This document shows, piece after piece, positions 1 through 5,712 of a DNA stretch of 6,965 bases. Positions within the stretch are counted from its first letter, which is position 1. Each line of letters begins with the position of its first letter. The DNA is taken from positions 1 to 6,965 of the forward strand of contig CALGVF010000350.1 of assembly GCA_937920115.1 (NCBI GenBank), written 5' to 3'. The notes beneath the pieces are model-generated. The model did not search any database. It had not been told where the DNA came from and saw nothing but the letters and a program-made list of their open reading frames with translations. The stretch comes from an uncultured Clostridia bacterium (GTDB taxonomy: Bacteria; Bacillota; Clostridia; Christensenellales; Borkfalkiaceae). The translations under genes were made by a program, and so were the position numbers.

Positions 1-3
1 TAA

Positions 4-447
4 GGTAAGACATATAAGGGATATTTATATACTAATCCTAAAAATTCGATTAATGCAATTGCATCATCTTACGATTTGGCATGTTTATATTTTATACCTT
101 CATCTACCAATGTAAAGAAACTACCTATTATTTCTGACAATCCACTTCCCAAGGATGATGTTATATCTTTAGGCTCGCCTAAAGAGCAATCAAATTCAAT
201 AACTTATGGGCATGTATACGGGTATAAAAATGTTACAATTCCTAATTCTTCAAAATCATCGAGCAATGTAACGTTTGATGTTATTTATCATGACGCCTTT
301 ATAAATAAAGGTTCTAGTGGTGGACCTTTATTAGATTCTAATTTAAATGTAATAGGTGTGAATTACGCAAGTAATTCATCTGGAATCGGCTATGCCATCC
401 CAGCAGTGAAAGTAAAGGAATTTTTAAATAAATACGTTTATAGATAA
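4..447 (+). CDS. Trypsin/HtrA-fold serine protease, 5'-truncated or broken
   Basis: This is the C-terminal part of a chymotrypsin-fold serine protease similar to the HtrA/DegP catalytic domain. Visible marks are the catalytic-Asp segment YDLACL (Asp codon 73-75), a DAFINKGSSGGPLLD stretch with the nucleophile Ser codon at 316-318, and the closing GIGYAIP typical of HtrA domains. The His region lies upstream and is absent. The protein ends about 20 residues after GIGYAIP, so there is no PDZ domain. Bases 1-3 are a TAA stop in this frame, directly before the reading GKTYKGYLYT that still looks like protease. The first in-frame start codon (TTG at 76) falls just after the catalytic Asp, so it is not a credible native start. 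The gene is therefore either interrupted by a nonsense or frameshift lesion or damaged at a sequence edge. It is AT-rich with few CpG dinucleotides, unlike its neighbours, which suggests separate ancestry. The fold is fairly sure; whether the product is functional is doubtful. Confidence 0.6.
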   Translation, partial: GKTYKGYLYTNPKNSINAIASSYDLACLYFIPSSTNVKKLPIISDNPLPKDDVISLGSPKEQSNSITYGHVYGYKNVTIPNSSKSSSNVTFDVIYHDAFINKGSSGGPLLDSNLNVIGVNYASNSSGIGYAIPAVKVKEFLNKYVYR

Positions 448-453
448 TTAATA

Positions 454-488
454 AAAAAAGCGATTTTAATAAAGAAAATCGCTTTTTT
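454..488. terminator. Bidirectional intrinsic terminator
   Basis: An 8-bp stem (GCGATTTT at 460-467 with AAAATCGC at 475-482) has a 7-nt loop and is extended by six A-T pairs, giving a U-tract on both strands. It lies just after the protease stop codon and about 55 nt beyond the dacF stop, so it can serve both convergent genes. Confidence 0.85.
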
Positions 489-543
489 ATTACAAATTAC
501 CAATTAATTCATATAAAAGAATTAAGAGTTCGTTTTTTTATGA

Positions 544-1695
544 TTACCAATTTTTTCCGATATTCGCAATATATCCGAAATAACTTTGTTTATCAACGTC
601 TTCTGCTGATAAGACTTTTACTCTCGCGAACTCTACGTTGTCTTTATAAACGATAAGTTCGCCGACATCGTCTCCCTTTTTAAGTGGAGCGGTCGCTTTT
701 AACGGCTTAAAGTCAATTATCACGTTCTCTTTTTTATTTTTCTCGGAGAAAATAAACACGTCGTTTTTCGGGTAAACCTTAACTTTATCCTTTACGCCTT
801 TATTTACGGTCGTCTCTATATCGAGGTTCTTACTCGAATCGACAACCGTTTTCGAGGTGAAATTGTCAAAACCGTAGTTAAACAGAGTAGAGACTTCGTT
901 AAATCTCGTCTTGCTGTCGGGAGAATTTATCGCAACCGCAACAAGTCTCAACGAACCTCTTTTTGCGGTAGCGGCGAGACAGAAGCCCGCTTCCTGAGTG
1001 AAGCCCGTTTTGCCGCCGTCGCAACCGTCGTAAAATCTAACAAGTTTATTGGTGTTCGTAAGCCCCGTTTTTCTTCCTCCGCTATGTTGAATTTCGTCCA
1101 TCCATATATGCGAAAACTCAAAATATTCCTTGTGCGAAATCAATTTAGTGAGCATATACGCTACGTCTTTCGCAGACGAGTATTGCGTAGGTTTCGTAAG
1201 TCCCGTGCAGTTTGAAAACATGGTATTTTCAAGTTTCCATTCCTTACTTTTAGCGTTCATTGCGTCAACGCACGATTTTTCGCTTCCGTAAAGTCTTTCC
1301 GCAAGGGCAACGGAAGCGTCGTTCGCCGAAGCGATAATAACGCTTTTAATTAAATCTTTAACGAGATATTTTCCGTCTTTTTCAAGAAAGACCTGAGAAC
1401 CGCCCATTCCGCTTGCGTTTTCGGAAACGGTTATCGTTTCGTCAAGTCCGAGCGTTCCGCCGTCTACCGCCTCGAAACACAAGTTGAGCAACATAATTTT
1501 CGTCATGCTCGCGATGGGAAGTCGCTCGTTTTCGTTCTTAGAGTAGAGAACGGTTCCGTTGCCCGTTTCCATAAGATATACGGAACGGGTTTTCGTCGCG
1601 TTTTCGTAACTTACAGCCTTGGCGTTATCGGCTTTCGGGTTTGCTACGAAAAATATTGAGACTAAAAGCAATAAAAAAATTAAAAATCTCTTCAT
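544..1695 (-). CDS. dacF: D-alanyl-D-alanine carboxypeptidase, DacF-like (peptidase S11)
   Basis: This is a 383-residue penicillin-binding protein of the low-molecular-weight S11 class, which removes the terminal D-Ala from peptidoglycan stem peptides and so limits cross-linking. A signal peptide spans about residues 1-27. All three active-site motifs are present: SMTK at 63-66 (acylated Ser63), SAN at 123-125 and KTG at 229-231. The segment from about 275 to 365 fits the PBP5-type C-terminal beta domain. The tail is short and only weakly suggests a membrane anchor. Length matches Bacillus DacF (about 390 residues). The start is fixed by AGGAG 4 nt upstream. It follows spoIIM by 50 nt, and a sigma-G-type promoter fills that gap, pointing to expression in the forespore and a role in spore cortex structure. 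In Bacillus dacF is a forespore gene. The enzyme class is certain; DacF rather than another S11 paralogue is inferred from the neighbours and promoter. Confidence 0.9.
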   Translation of the reverse strand: MKRFLIFLLLLVSIFFVANPKADNAKAVSYENATKTRSVYLMETGNGTVLYSKNENERLPIASMTKIMLLNLCFEAVDGGTLGLDETITVSENASGMGGSQVFLEKDGKYLVKDLIKSVIIASANDASVALAERLYGSEKSCVDAMNAKSKEWKLENTMFSNCTGLTKPTQYSSAKDVAYMLTKLISHKEYFEFSHIWMDEIQHSGGRKTGLTNTNKLVRFYDGCDGGKTGFTQEAGFCLAATAKRGSLRLVAVAINSPDSKTRFNEVSTLFNYGFDNFTSKTVVDSSKNLDIETTVNKGVKDKVKVYPKNDVFIFSEKNKKENVIIDFKPLKATAPLKKGDDVGELIVYKDNVEFARVKVLSAEDVDKQSYFGYIANIGKNW

Positions 1696-1733
1696 ATCAC
1701 TCCTTTATAAATCGAAAGTAGTATGAAGAGATT
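1685..1733 (-). promoter_or_regulatory. Inverted repeat over dacF promoter and start codon
   Basis: AATCTCTTCATA (1685-1696) and TATGAAGAGATT (1722-1733) are perfect 12-nt complements separated by 25 nt. In leftward RNA the 3' arm contains the dacF AUG, and the AGGAG lies in the loop next to the stem. The 5' arm overlaps the -10 box of the sigma-G promoter, so only RNA that started further upstream would contain it. The stem is mostly A-U pairs (3 G-C), so its stability is modest. The U-rich bases after it also resemble a weak attenuator. Confidence 0.55.
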
Positions 1734-1748
1734 ATTAAAAATTATTCA
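1719..1748 (-). promoter_or_regulatory. Sigma-G-type forespore promoter for dacF
   Basis: Reading leftwards, TGAATA (1748-1743) is followed by 17 nt and then CATACTA (1725-1719). This matches the known sigma-G consensus in both boxes and in spacing. Transcription should begin near 1711-1712, giving a leader of roughly 17 nt with AGGAG in front of the dacF ATG. The TGA of the -35 box is also the spoIIM stop codon. Sigma-F recognition is possible because the two factors overlap. Confidence 0.75.
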
Positions 1749-2330
1749 GAACCACAACGTTATCGGTCGTAAAACGAACGTTAAGATTATAAATTCGTAT
1801 ATCGCCCCCGCAAGGCAAACGCATAGCGACAACAGACCGTTGATAATCAAGTCGTTTATCCGATTTTTCAACGGTACGCAGTATTTTTCGCCGTTCAGCA
1901 AAATCAACGCTATAAGCCCTGCCGTAATAATCAGATTTTGCGGTATTACGACGAGGAAAAACACAAACCCGCCGCTTATTTTATAAGTCTCGAAAAATAC
2001 GACCGAAACGCAACCTATGATAAGCCCTCTGTAAAAAATAATCAGAGCGGACAGGGGAGCGACGTATTTATTGAGACTTAACGCAAAAAAGATAATAAAA
2101 AGCGACAGAATAACGAGTATTCTTCTAAGCAAAATACTGAAAATGCTCGAATAGACGTCGAATACGCAGAAAAAGTAATTATACGCTCCGTTATACAGCG
2201 ACGGTATCAGACAGCCGTTTTTCGTTATGACTCCGAGAATAATTCCGAAAACGTAGACGGCGAAGAGTATTATCCCGTATTTTAAACTTTTCTTTAAACA
2301 TTTGATTTTTTGTTTTATTATTTCAGACAT
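1746..2330 (-). CDS. spoIIM: Stage II sporulation protein M
   Basis: This is a 194-residue integral membrane protein of the SpoIIM family. In Bacillus, SpoIIM is the membrane anchor of the SpoIID-SpoIIM-SpoIIP peptidoglycan-degrading complex that drives engulfment of the forespore from the mother-cell side. About five hydrophobic segments are visible (near 18-35, 69-87, 90-113, 120-145 and 162-187). The family signature is the block from residue 94 to 140, with Arg101-Gly102 followed by a long hydrophobic stretch and then VIPQN at 128-132, as in Bacillus SpoIIM. Length is close to the family's usual size of about 210. The ATG at 2330 is the only plausible start, but it is preceded by a T-run and only a weak GAG, so initiation is probably inefficient. 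It lies 45 nt after spoIVB, with a terminator and a possible sigma-E promoter between them, which suggests that it is not simply co-transcribed with spoIVB. Confidence 0.85.
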   Translation of the reverse strand: MSEIIKQKIKCLKKSLKYGIILFAVYVFGIILGVITKNGCLIPSLYNGAYNYFFCVFDVYSSIFSILLRRILVILSLFIIFFALSLNKYVAPLSALIIFYRGLIIGCVSVVFFETYKISGGFVFFLVVIPQNLIITAGLIALILLNGEKYCVPLKNRINDLIINGLLSLCVCLAGAIYEFIILTFVLRPITLWF

Positions 2331-2370
2331 AAAAAACTCGCAGACCTATATTAAAGTCTATGAGTTTTTT
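2331..2370. terminator. Terminator between spoIVB and spoIIM
   Basis: AAAAAACTC (2331-2339) pairs with GAGTTTTTT (2362-2370), and inside it AGAC (2342-2345) pairs with GTCT (2356-2359), with a 2x2 internal loop and a 10-nt apical loop. On the minus strand it lies just after the spoIVB stop, and its U-tract runs directly into the spoIIM ATG. It can therefore act as terminator for spoIVB, as an attenuator for spoIIM, and as a block to spoIIM ribosome access in read-through RNA. Confidence 0.75.
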
Positions 2371-2383
2371 TGTCGTTAAATGC
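2355..2383 (-). promoter_or_regulatory. Possible sigma-E promoter for spoIIM
   Basis: Reading leftwards, GCATTTA (2383-2377), a 14-nt spacer and CATAGACT (2362-2355) resemble the sigma-E pattern (KMATATT, 14 nt, CATACAHT), with 5 of 7 and 7 of 8 positions matching. SpoIIM is a sigma-E mother-cell gene in Bacillus, which supports the assignment. The -10 box starts in the 5' arm of the terminator, so RNA starting near 2348 would lack that arm and escape termination. In this AT-rich stretch a chance match is possible. Confidence 0.42.
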
Positions 2384-3377
2384 CGTTTTCAAGCATTTTG
2401 TCGATTAAAATTCCGAACCCCCTCGACGGGTCGTTTATAAAAACGTGAGTTACTGCCCCGACTATTTTTCCGCTTTGAACAATCGGGCTTCCGCTCATTC
2501 CTTGCAAAATTCCGTTCGTTTCGGCAAGAAGTTCTTTATCGAGAATCTTAATCACAAGGTTCTTATTTTCCTTATTGTTTTTGTCGATTTTTACTATGCT
2601 TATCTGATATTCTTTCGGGGTTACGCCGTCTATGCAGGTAGTAATCGTTGCCTTGCCCATAACCGCTTCGCCCGTGGTCGTAAGCGGCAATTCTTTATAT
2701 TTGTAATTGCCGTCGGCGATTCCGTATACGCCCGTATTCGAGTTCTTTTTAAGAGTTCCTATTTTCGTATCTTCTACGAAAATTCCCTTTATCTCGCCCG
2801 CTTTACCTCTTTGTCCCTTCACCACGCCTATGACGGAGCATAGGTAAGAAGTACCGCCGCTTAAAGGAATTATTTTGCCATCGTCGTCGGAAATAGGGTG
2901 TCCCAACGCTCCGAATTCGCCGTTTTTAGTAAAATAGGTGATTGTGCCGATGCCGTTTAAATCGTCTCGCAGAAAGAAACCGAGTTTATAGGTTCCGTTC
3001 TGATCTTTTTTAGGTAAAACGTATTTAACTAATTTTTTACCGTCTCTTTCAAGCACGATTTCGACGGGCTTTTCTCCGCATTTGCTTAAAATCGCAGTTA
3101 TAGATTTCGCACCGTTTACTTTTTTCCCGTTAATACTGATAACTATATCGCCGACTTTAATATCCGCGTTTTTCGCGGGAGAAAACACGCCGTCTTTCGT
3201 AACTATGTCGCTGAGTCCTATGACCGTCGCTCCCTCGGTTTTAATGGTAAGTCCGGCAGATATTCCCCCGAGATATAACTCCGTTTCAGCCTTTGCAGTT
3301 ATTCCGTTTCCGTTTATAAATAATATAAGCGTAAGCGTCAGAATAAAAGCAAATAATACGTTTATTTTTTTCTTCAT
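2376..3377 (-). CDS. spoIVB: SpoIVB-type serine peptidase (S55)
   Basis: This is a 333-residue peptidase of family S55. In Bacillus, SpoIVB is secreted from the forespore into the intermembrane space and cleaves SpoIVFA, releasing SpoIVFB to process pro-sigma-K in the mother cell. Residues 7-29 form a signal or anchor segment, and about 45-120 form a PDZ domain (VKVGDIV-like IKVGDIVISING at 73-84). The catalytic domain follows, with GALGHPI (His160), Asp280 and GMSGSPI (Ser295). The 15-residue gap from Asp to Ser equals that between Asp363 and Ser378 of the Bacillus enzyme. The ending with AVTHVFINDP and GFGI is also characteristic. It is shorter than the Bacillus protein (about 425), mainly before the PDZ domain. 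GGAG lies 7 nt before the ATG. No spo0A follows, although spoIVB and spo0A are adjacent in many Firmicutes; spoIIM and dacF follow instead. Confidence 0.93.
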   Translation of the reverse strand: MKKKINVLFAFILTLTLILFINGNGITAKAETELYLGGISAGLTIKTEGATVIGLSDIVTKDGVFSPAKNADIKVGDIVISINGKKVNGAKSITAILSKCGEKPVEIVLERDGKKLVKYVLPKKDQNGTYKLGFFLRDDLNGIGTITYFTKNGEFGALGHPISDDDGKIIPLSGGTSYLCSVIGVVKGQRGKAGEIKGIFVEDTKIGTLKKNSNTGVYGIADGNYKYKELPLTTTGEAVMGKATITTCIDGVTPKEYQISIVKIDKNNKENKNLVIKILDKELLAETNGILQGMSGSPIVQSGKIVGAVTHVFINDPSRGFGILIDKMLENGI

Positions 3378-3483
3378 TGTCGTCTCCGAGTAGGGATAAG
3401 TATTCCCTTAGCCGCAAGTTACGGTAAATCGCTTGCGACTTGTCGAGAGGATATATTCCTGACGACTTTGCCCATTACGACAA
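3377..3483 (-). promoter_or_regulatory. Structured 5' leader of spoIVB
   Basis: In leftward RNA three hairpins follow one another. GUCG/CGAC plus AGGA/UCCU lies at 3466-3442, CGCAAG/CUUGCG at 3437-3413 with a 13-nt loop, and AGGGA/UCCCU at 3408-3392. A 7-bp pair between 3477-3483 and 3377-3383 could close all three into a multi-branch fold touching the first base of the start codon. I do not recognise a known riboswitch. If the promoter proposed at 3484-3513 is used, most of the outer 5' strand would lie at or before the transcription start, so the closing stem would form only in longer RNA. Confidence 0.35.
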
Positions 3484-3513
3484 AAGTATGAGCGGAAAAA
3501 GAGGGTAGTATAC
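3484..3513 (-). promoter_or_regulatory. Possible forespore promoter for spoIVB
   Basis: Reading leftwards, GTATA (3513-3509), 18 nt and CATACTT (3490-3484) resemble the sigma-G pattern (GMATR, 18 nt, CATNMTA), with one mismatch in each box. Bacillus spoIVB is read by sigma-F and sigma-G, which supports the idea. The -35 box lies inside the terminator palindrome at the end of hflX. Confidence 0.4.
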
Positions 3514-3521
3514 TACCTTTT
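3496..3521 (-). terminator. Short terminator-like palindrome at the hflX stop
   Basis: GGTAGTATACTACC (3504-3517) is a perfect 14-bp palindrome, giving a 5-bp stem with a TATA loop, flanked by A5 before and CTCTTTTT after in the leftward direction. The hflX TAG stop is in the stem. The stem is short and is set off from the T-run by three bases, so termination may be weak. It may instead be a protein-binding palindrome. Confidence 0.42.
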
Positions 3522-4595
3522 TGAAGATTGTTCTATTACTTCGACCACCTTATTTTTCAGGTCGTCAAGTCCGATTTTCAATTTTGCGGAAACGACGACG
3601 GAGTCTTTGTCGAAAATCGAAATTCCCGTGATTTTATCGCATTTATTGTAAACTTTTATGATAGGCGTAACAACTCCAATATCCTTTAAAATTTCTTCGG
3701 TAGTATCTATTTGAGCCTTATAATCTCCCGAAGCGTCTGCCACGCATAAAACCACGTCGGCAGATTTTATATAGGACAGAGTAGACTTGAACGCTTCGAT
3801 AAGCCTTGTCGGTATATCCCGTATAAAGCCTACGGTATCTATAAACAGGGCTTCATACTTGCCGAGGTTCACCTTTCTCGCGGTGGGGTCCAAGGTCGCG
3901 AAAAGTTTGTTTTCCGCTAAAACGTTACTACCGGATAAGGCGTTGAGCAGAGTAGACTTGCCCGAGTTTGTATAGCCTGCGAGAGCGACCGTTATCGTGT
4001 TTGTTTTTGCCCGTCTTTGATTTTGAAGGTCTCTTCGGATGTCGAGTTCGGCTAACTTTTCCTTTAACTTTTTTATACGTTGCGAAATATATCGCCTGTC
4101 GGTTTCGAGTTTTGTCTCGCCCGGACCTCGCGTTCCTATTCCTCCTCCCAATCTCGACATAGACTTTCCTTGCCCCTTTAATCGGGGCAATAAGTATTCT
4201 AATTGAGCGACTTCGACTTGGAGTTTACCCTCGTTCGTTTTAGCGTTTAAAGCGAATATATCGAGAATCAAAGCGGTTTTATCGATTACTTTTTTATCGA
4301 AAAAGTCCGACAGGTTTTTAGCCTGAGCGGGGGATAGATCGCTATCGCAAACAAAGGTCGTCGCCCCGACTTCTTCGGCTTTTTCCTTTATTTCTTCGAG
4401 TTTTCCTTTGCCAAACAGAGTAGCGGGGTTGACCGTTCGCAAATACTGAACGGCAAAGCCGACCGTTTCCGCTCCCGACGAGGAAACGAGAGAGGAGAGT
4501 TCCTCGACTTTATCCTCGTATTCGGTATTTTTAAACAGCGGAATAAGCAGAAATACTTTTTCCTCGATTTTGTTCATTTCGGAAACGTCAATCAT
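3513..4595 (-). CDS. hflX: Ribosome-associated GTPase HflX
   Basis: This is a 360-residue GTPase of the HflX family, which binds the large ribosomal subunit and splits or rescues stalled ribosomes. The N-terminal glycine-rich HflX domain includes the signature SRLGGGIGTRGPGETKLE (147-164), followed by a helical linker rich in Lys and Glu (170-195). The G domain has G1 GYTNSGKST (207-215), G2 with Thr in LFATLDPT (231-238), G3 DTVGF (253-257), G4 NKCD (317-320) and G5 SAK (336-338). The protein is slightly shorter than typical bacterial HflX (about 410-430), with a compact N-terminus. The ATG overlaps the last codons of the upstream recombinase gene (ATGATTGA, 8 bp), implying translational coupling. 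A second in-frame ATG six codons later is a possible alternative start. No own promoter was seen, so it most likely depends on the recombinase promoter. Confidence 0.95.
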   Translation of the reverse strand: MIDVSEMNKIEEKVFLLIPLFKNTEYEDKVEELSSLVSSSGAETVGFAVQYLRTVNPATLFGKGKLEEIKEKAEEVGATTFVCDSDLSPAQAKNLSDFFDKKVIDKTALILDIFALNAKTNEGKLQVEVAQLEYLLPRLKGQGKSMSRLGGGIGTRGPGETKLETDRRYISQRIKKLKEKLAELDIRRDLQNQRRAKTNTITVALAGYTNSGKSTLLNALSGSNVLAENKLFATLDPTARKVNLGKYEALFIDTVGFIRDIPTRLIEAFKSTLSYIKSADVVLCVADASGDYKAQIDTTEEILKDIGVVTPIIKVYNKCDKITGISIFDKDSVVVSAKLKIGLDDLKNKVVEVIEQSSKR

Positions 4596-5643
4596 TCTCG
4601 TCCTTGTCCTCCCGTAATTTCACTTTTTCGGCGGTTTGTTTTCTCGAATCTTGGTTTATCGCGGCGTAATGTTTACGGGTGGTATTTACGTCTTTATGTC
4701 CTAAAAAGTCGGCGACAGCGTAAATATCGCCCGTTTTTCGGTATAAATCGGTACCGAAAGTACTTCTCAGTTTATGCGGAGATATTTTTTTTAAGGGTGT
4801 GACCTCTTTCGCGTAGCCCTTTACGAGAACCTGAACGGCTCTGACTGATATACGCTTATTTTTAAGCGAAATAAACAGAGCGTTTTCGTCTCTCGGCAGT
4901 TTCAATTCGTCATAGCGTTGACCGAGCCAATTTAAAAGGGCTTCTTTAACTTCGTCGTTGAAGTAGAGTATCGTTCTGTTGCCGCCTTTCCTCGTGACAA
5001 CGAACGCGTTATTGTCGAAATCGAAATCGTCAACGTTTAAGCCGACGAGTTCGCTGATACGAATTCCCGTGCCTAAAAACAGCGATAATATGGCGAAATC
5101 TCTTATTTTCAGTTTAGAGTGATAAGTTTGTTTCCGCCCGTAAAACGCGTCGTCGGACTCTGCGTAATCTAAGAGTTTTTCCGCCTCGTTGTCTTCGAGC
5201 CTGATAATCTCTTTTTCGTGCAGTTTAGGGGTGGCGATCTTAGCAGCAACGTTCGATTTAATCGCGTCTCTTGCGAAAAAAAAACGATACATAGCCCTTA
5301 CGGTTGCAAGTTTTCTCGCTTTTCCGCGTTCCGTGCAGGAATGTTTCTCGCCCTTCATTTTGTAATTCGACAAATAATTCAAAAATCTTTCTATATCGTA
5401 AGCCGATAAATCGTCCAAAATCGAAATTTCCATCTTTTCCACGGGTATTTTCTTAACTTCCGACACGTAATTGAAAAATATTCTCAAATCGTAGGCGTAA
5501 TTCAATCTCGTGAGAGCGGACGTATTATTAGCGATTCCGTAGAAAAAATCAGAGCAAAAGAAGGGTAAATCGAGCAAAAGTCCTTCGATTTTATCGTTTG
5601 ATTTTTCGTTTCGTTCGGAAAAATAGTCGTTTTTGTTAGCCAT
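4588..5643 (-). CDS. Tyrosine recombinase, XerS/XerC-like
   Basis: This is a 351-residue phage-integrase-fold recombinase with a complete active site: Arg195 (GTGIRISEL), Lys219 (TRKGGNR), His290 and Arg293 (SPHKLRSTF), His316 (LGHKDVNTT) and nucleophile Tyr326 (RKHY). The N-terminal SAM-like core-binding domain covers about 25-135. Length and several blocks (ISILDDLSAYDIERFLNYL near 73-91, and the insert before KIRDFAILSLFL near 165-190) look more like the single-recombinase XerS of streptococci (about 356 residues) than XerC or XerD (about 300). This comparison is from memory. XerS resolves chromosome dimers at a dif-type site, guided by FtsK. The start at 5643 is chosen because AAGGAG lies 5 nt before it. 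The frame stays open 46 codons further, to an ATG at 5781, but that ATG lies upstream of the predicted transcription start and the extension is unlike the family. The gene is co-transcribed with hflX. Confidence 0.87.
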   Translation of the reverse strand: MANKNDYFSERNEKSNDKIEGLLLDLPFFCSDFFYGIANNTSALTRLNYAYDLRIFFNYVSEVKKIPVEKMEISILDDLSAYDIERFLNYLSNYKMKGEKHSCTERGKARKLATVRAMYRFFFARDAIKSNVAAKIATPKLHEKEIIRLEDNEAEKLLDYAESDDAFYGRKQTYHSKLKIRDFAILSLFLGTGIRISELVGLNVDDFDFDNNAFVVTRKGGNRTILYFNDEVKEALLNWLGQRYDELKLPRDENALFISLKNKRISVRAVQVLVKGYAKEVTPLKKISPHKLRSTFGTDLYRKTGDIYAVADFLGHKDVNTTRKHYAAINQDSRKQTAEKVKLREDKDEND

Positions 5644-5648
5644 TTTTT

Positions 5649-5654
5649 CTCCTT
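5649..5654 (-). promoter_or_regulatory. Ribosome binding site that sets the recombinase start
   Basis: AAGGAG reading leftwards, five A residues before the ATG at 5643. No comparable site precedes the in-frame ATG at 5781, so the short start is preferred. Confidence 0.8.
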
Positions 5655-5712
5655 TTGAATTTTCCGACAGGGCATAATAAGTCCAAAATTTACGAAAATT
5701 TCTGAAAAATAC

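Noticed and set aside
76..447. TTG at 76 as the true start of the protease.
   Set aside because: It would remove the catalytic Asp codon at 73-75, and the sequence upstream of it still reads as protease.
496..552. Direct repeat ATTACCAATT at 496-505 and 543-552 as an insertion-site duplication beside the foreign-looking protease gene.
   Set aside because: A 10-bp AT-rich match at this distance is easily due to chance, and no element with ends is visible between or around the copies.
1723..1986. A plus-strand reading frame beginning MKRLLKII opposite spoIIM.
   Set aside because: It is antisense to a well-supported gene. Its start resembles that of dacF only because of the inverted repeat.
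3377..3483. A cyclic-di-GMP (GEMM-I) riboswitch in the spoIVB leader, suggested by GGGCAAA, CGCAAGC and GGCUAA strings.
   Set aside because: The first hairpin lacks the GNRA tetraloop, and the second hairpin would pair bases that are unpaired or differently paired in that class. The likeness is only of short words.
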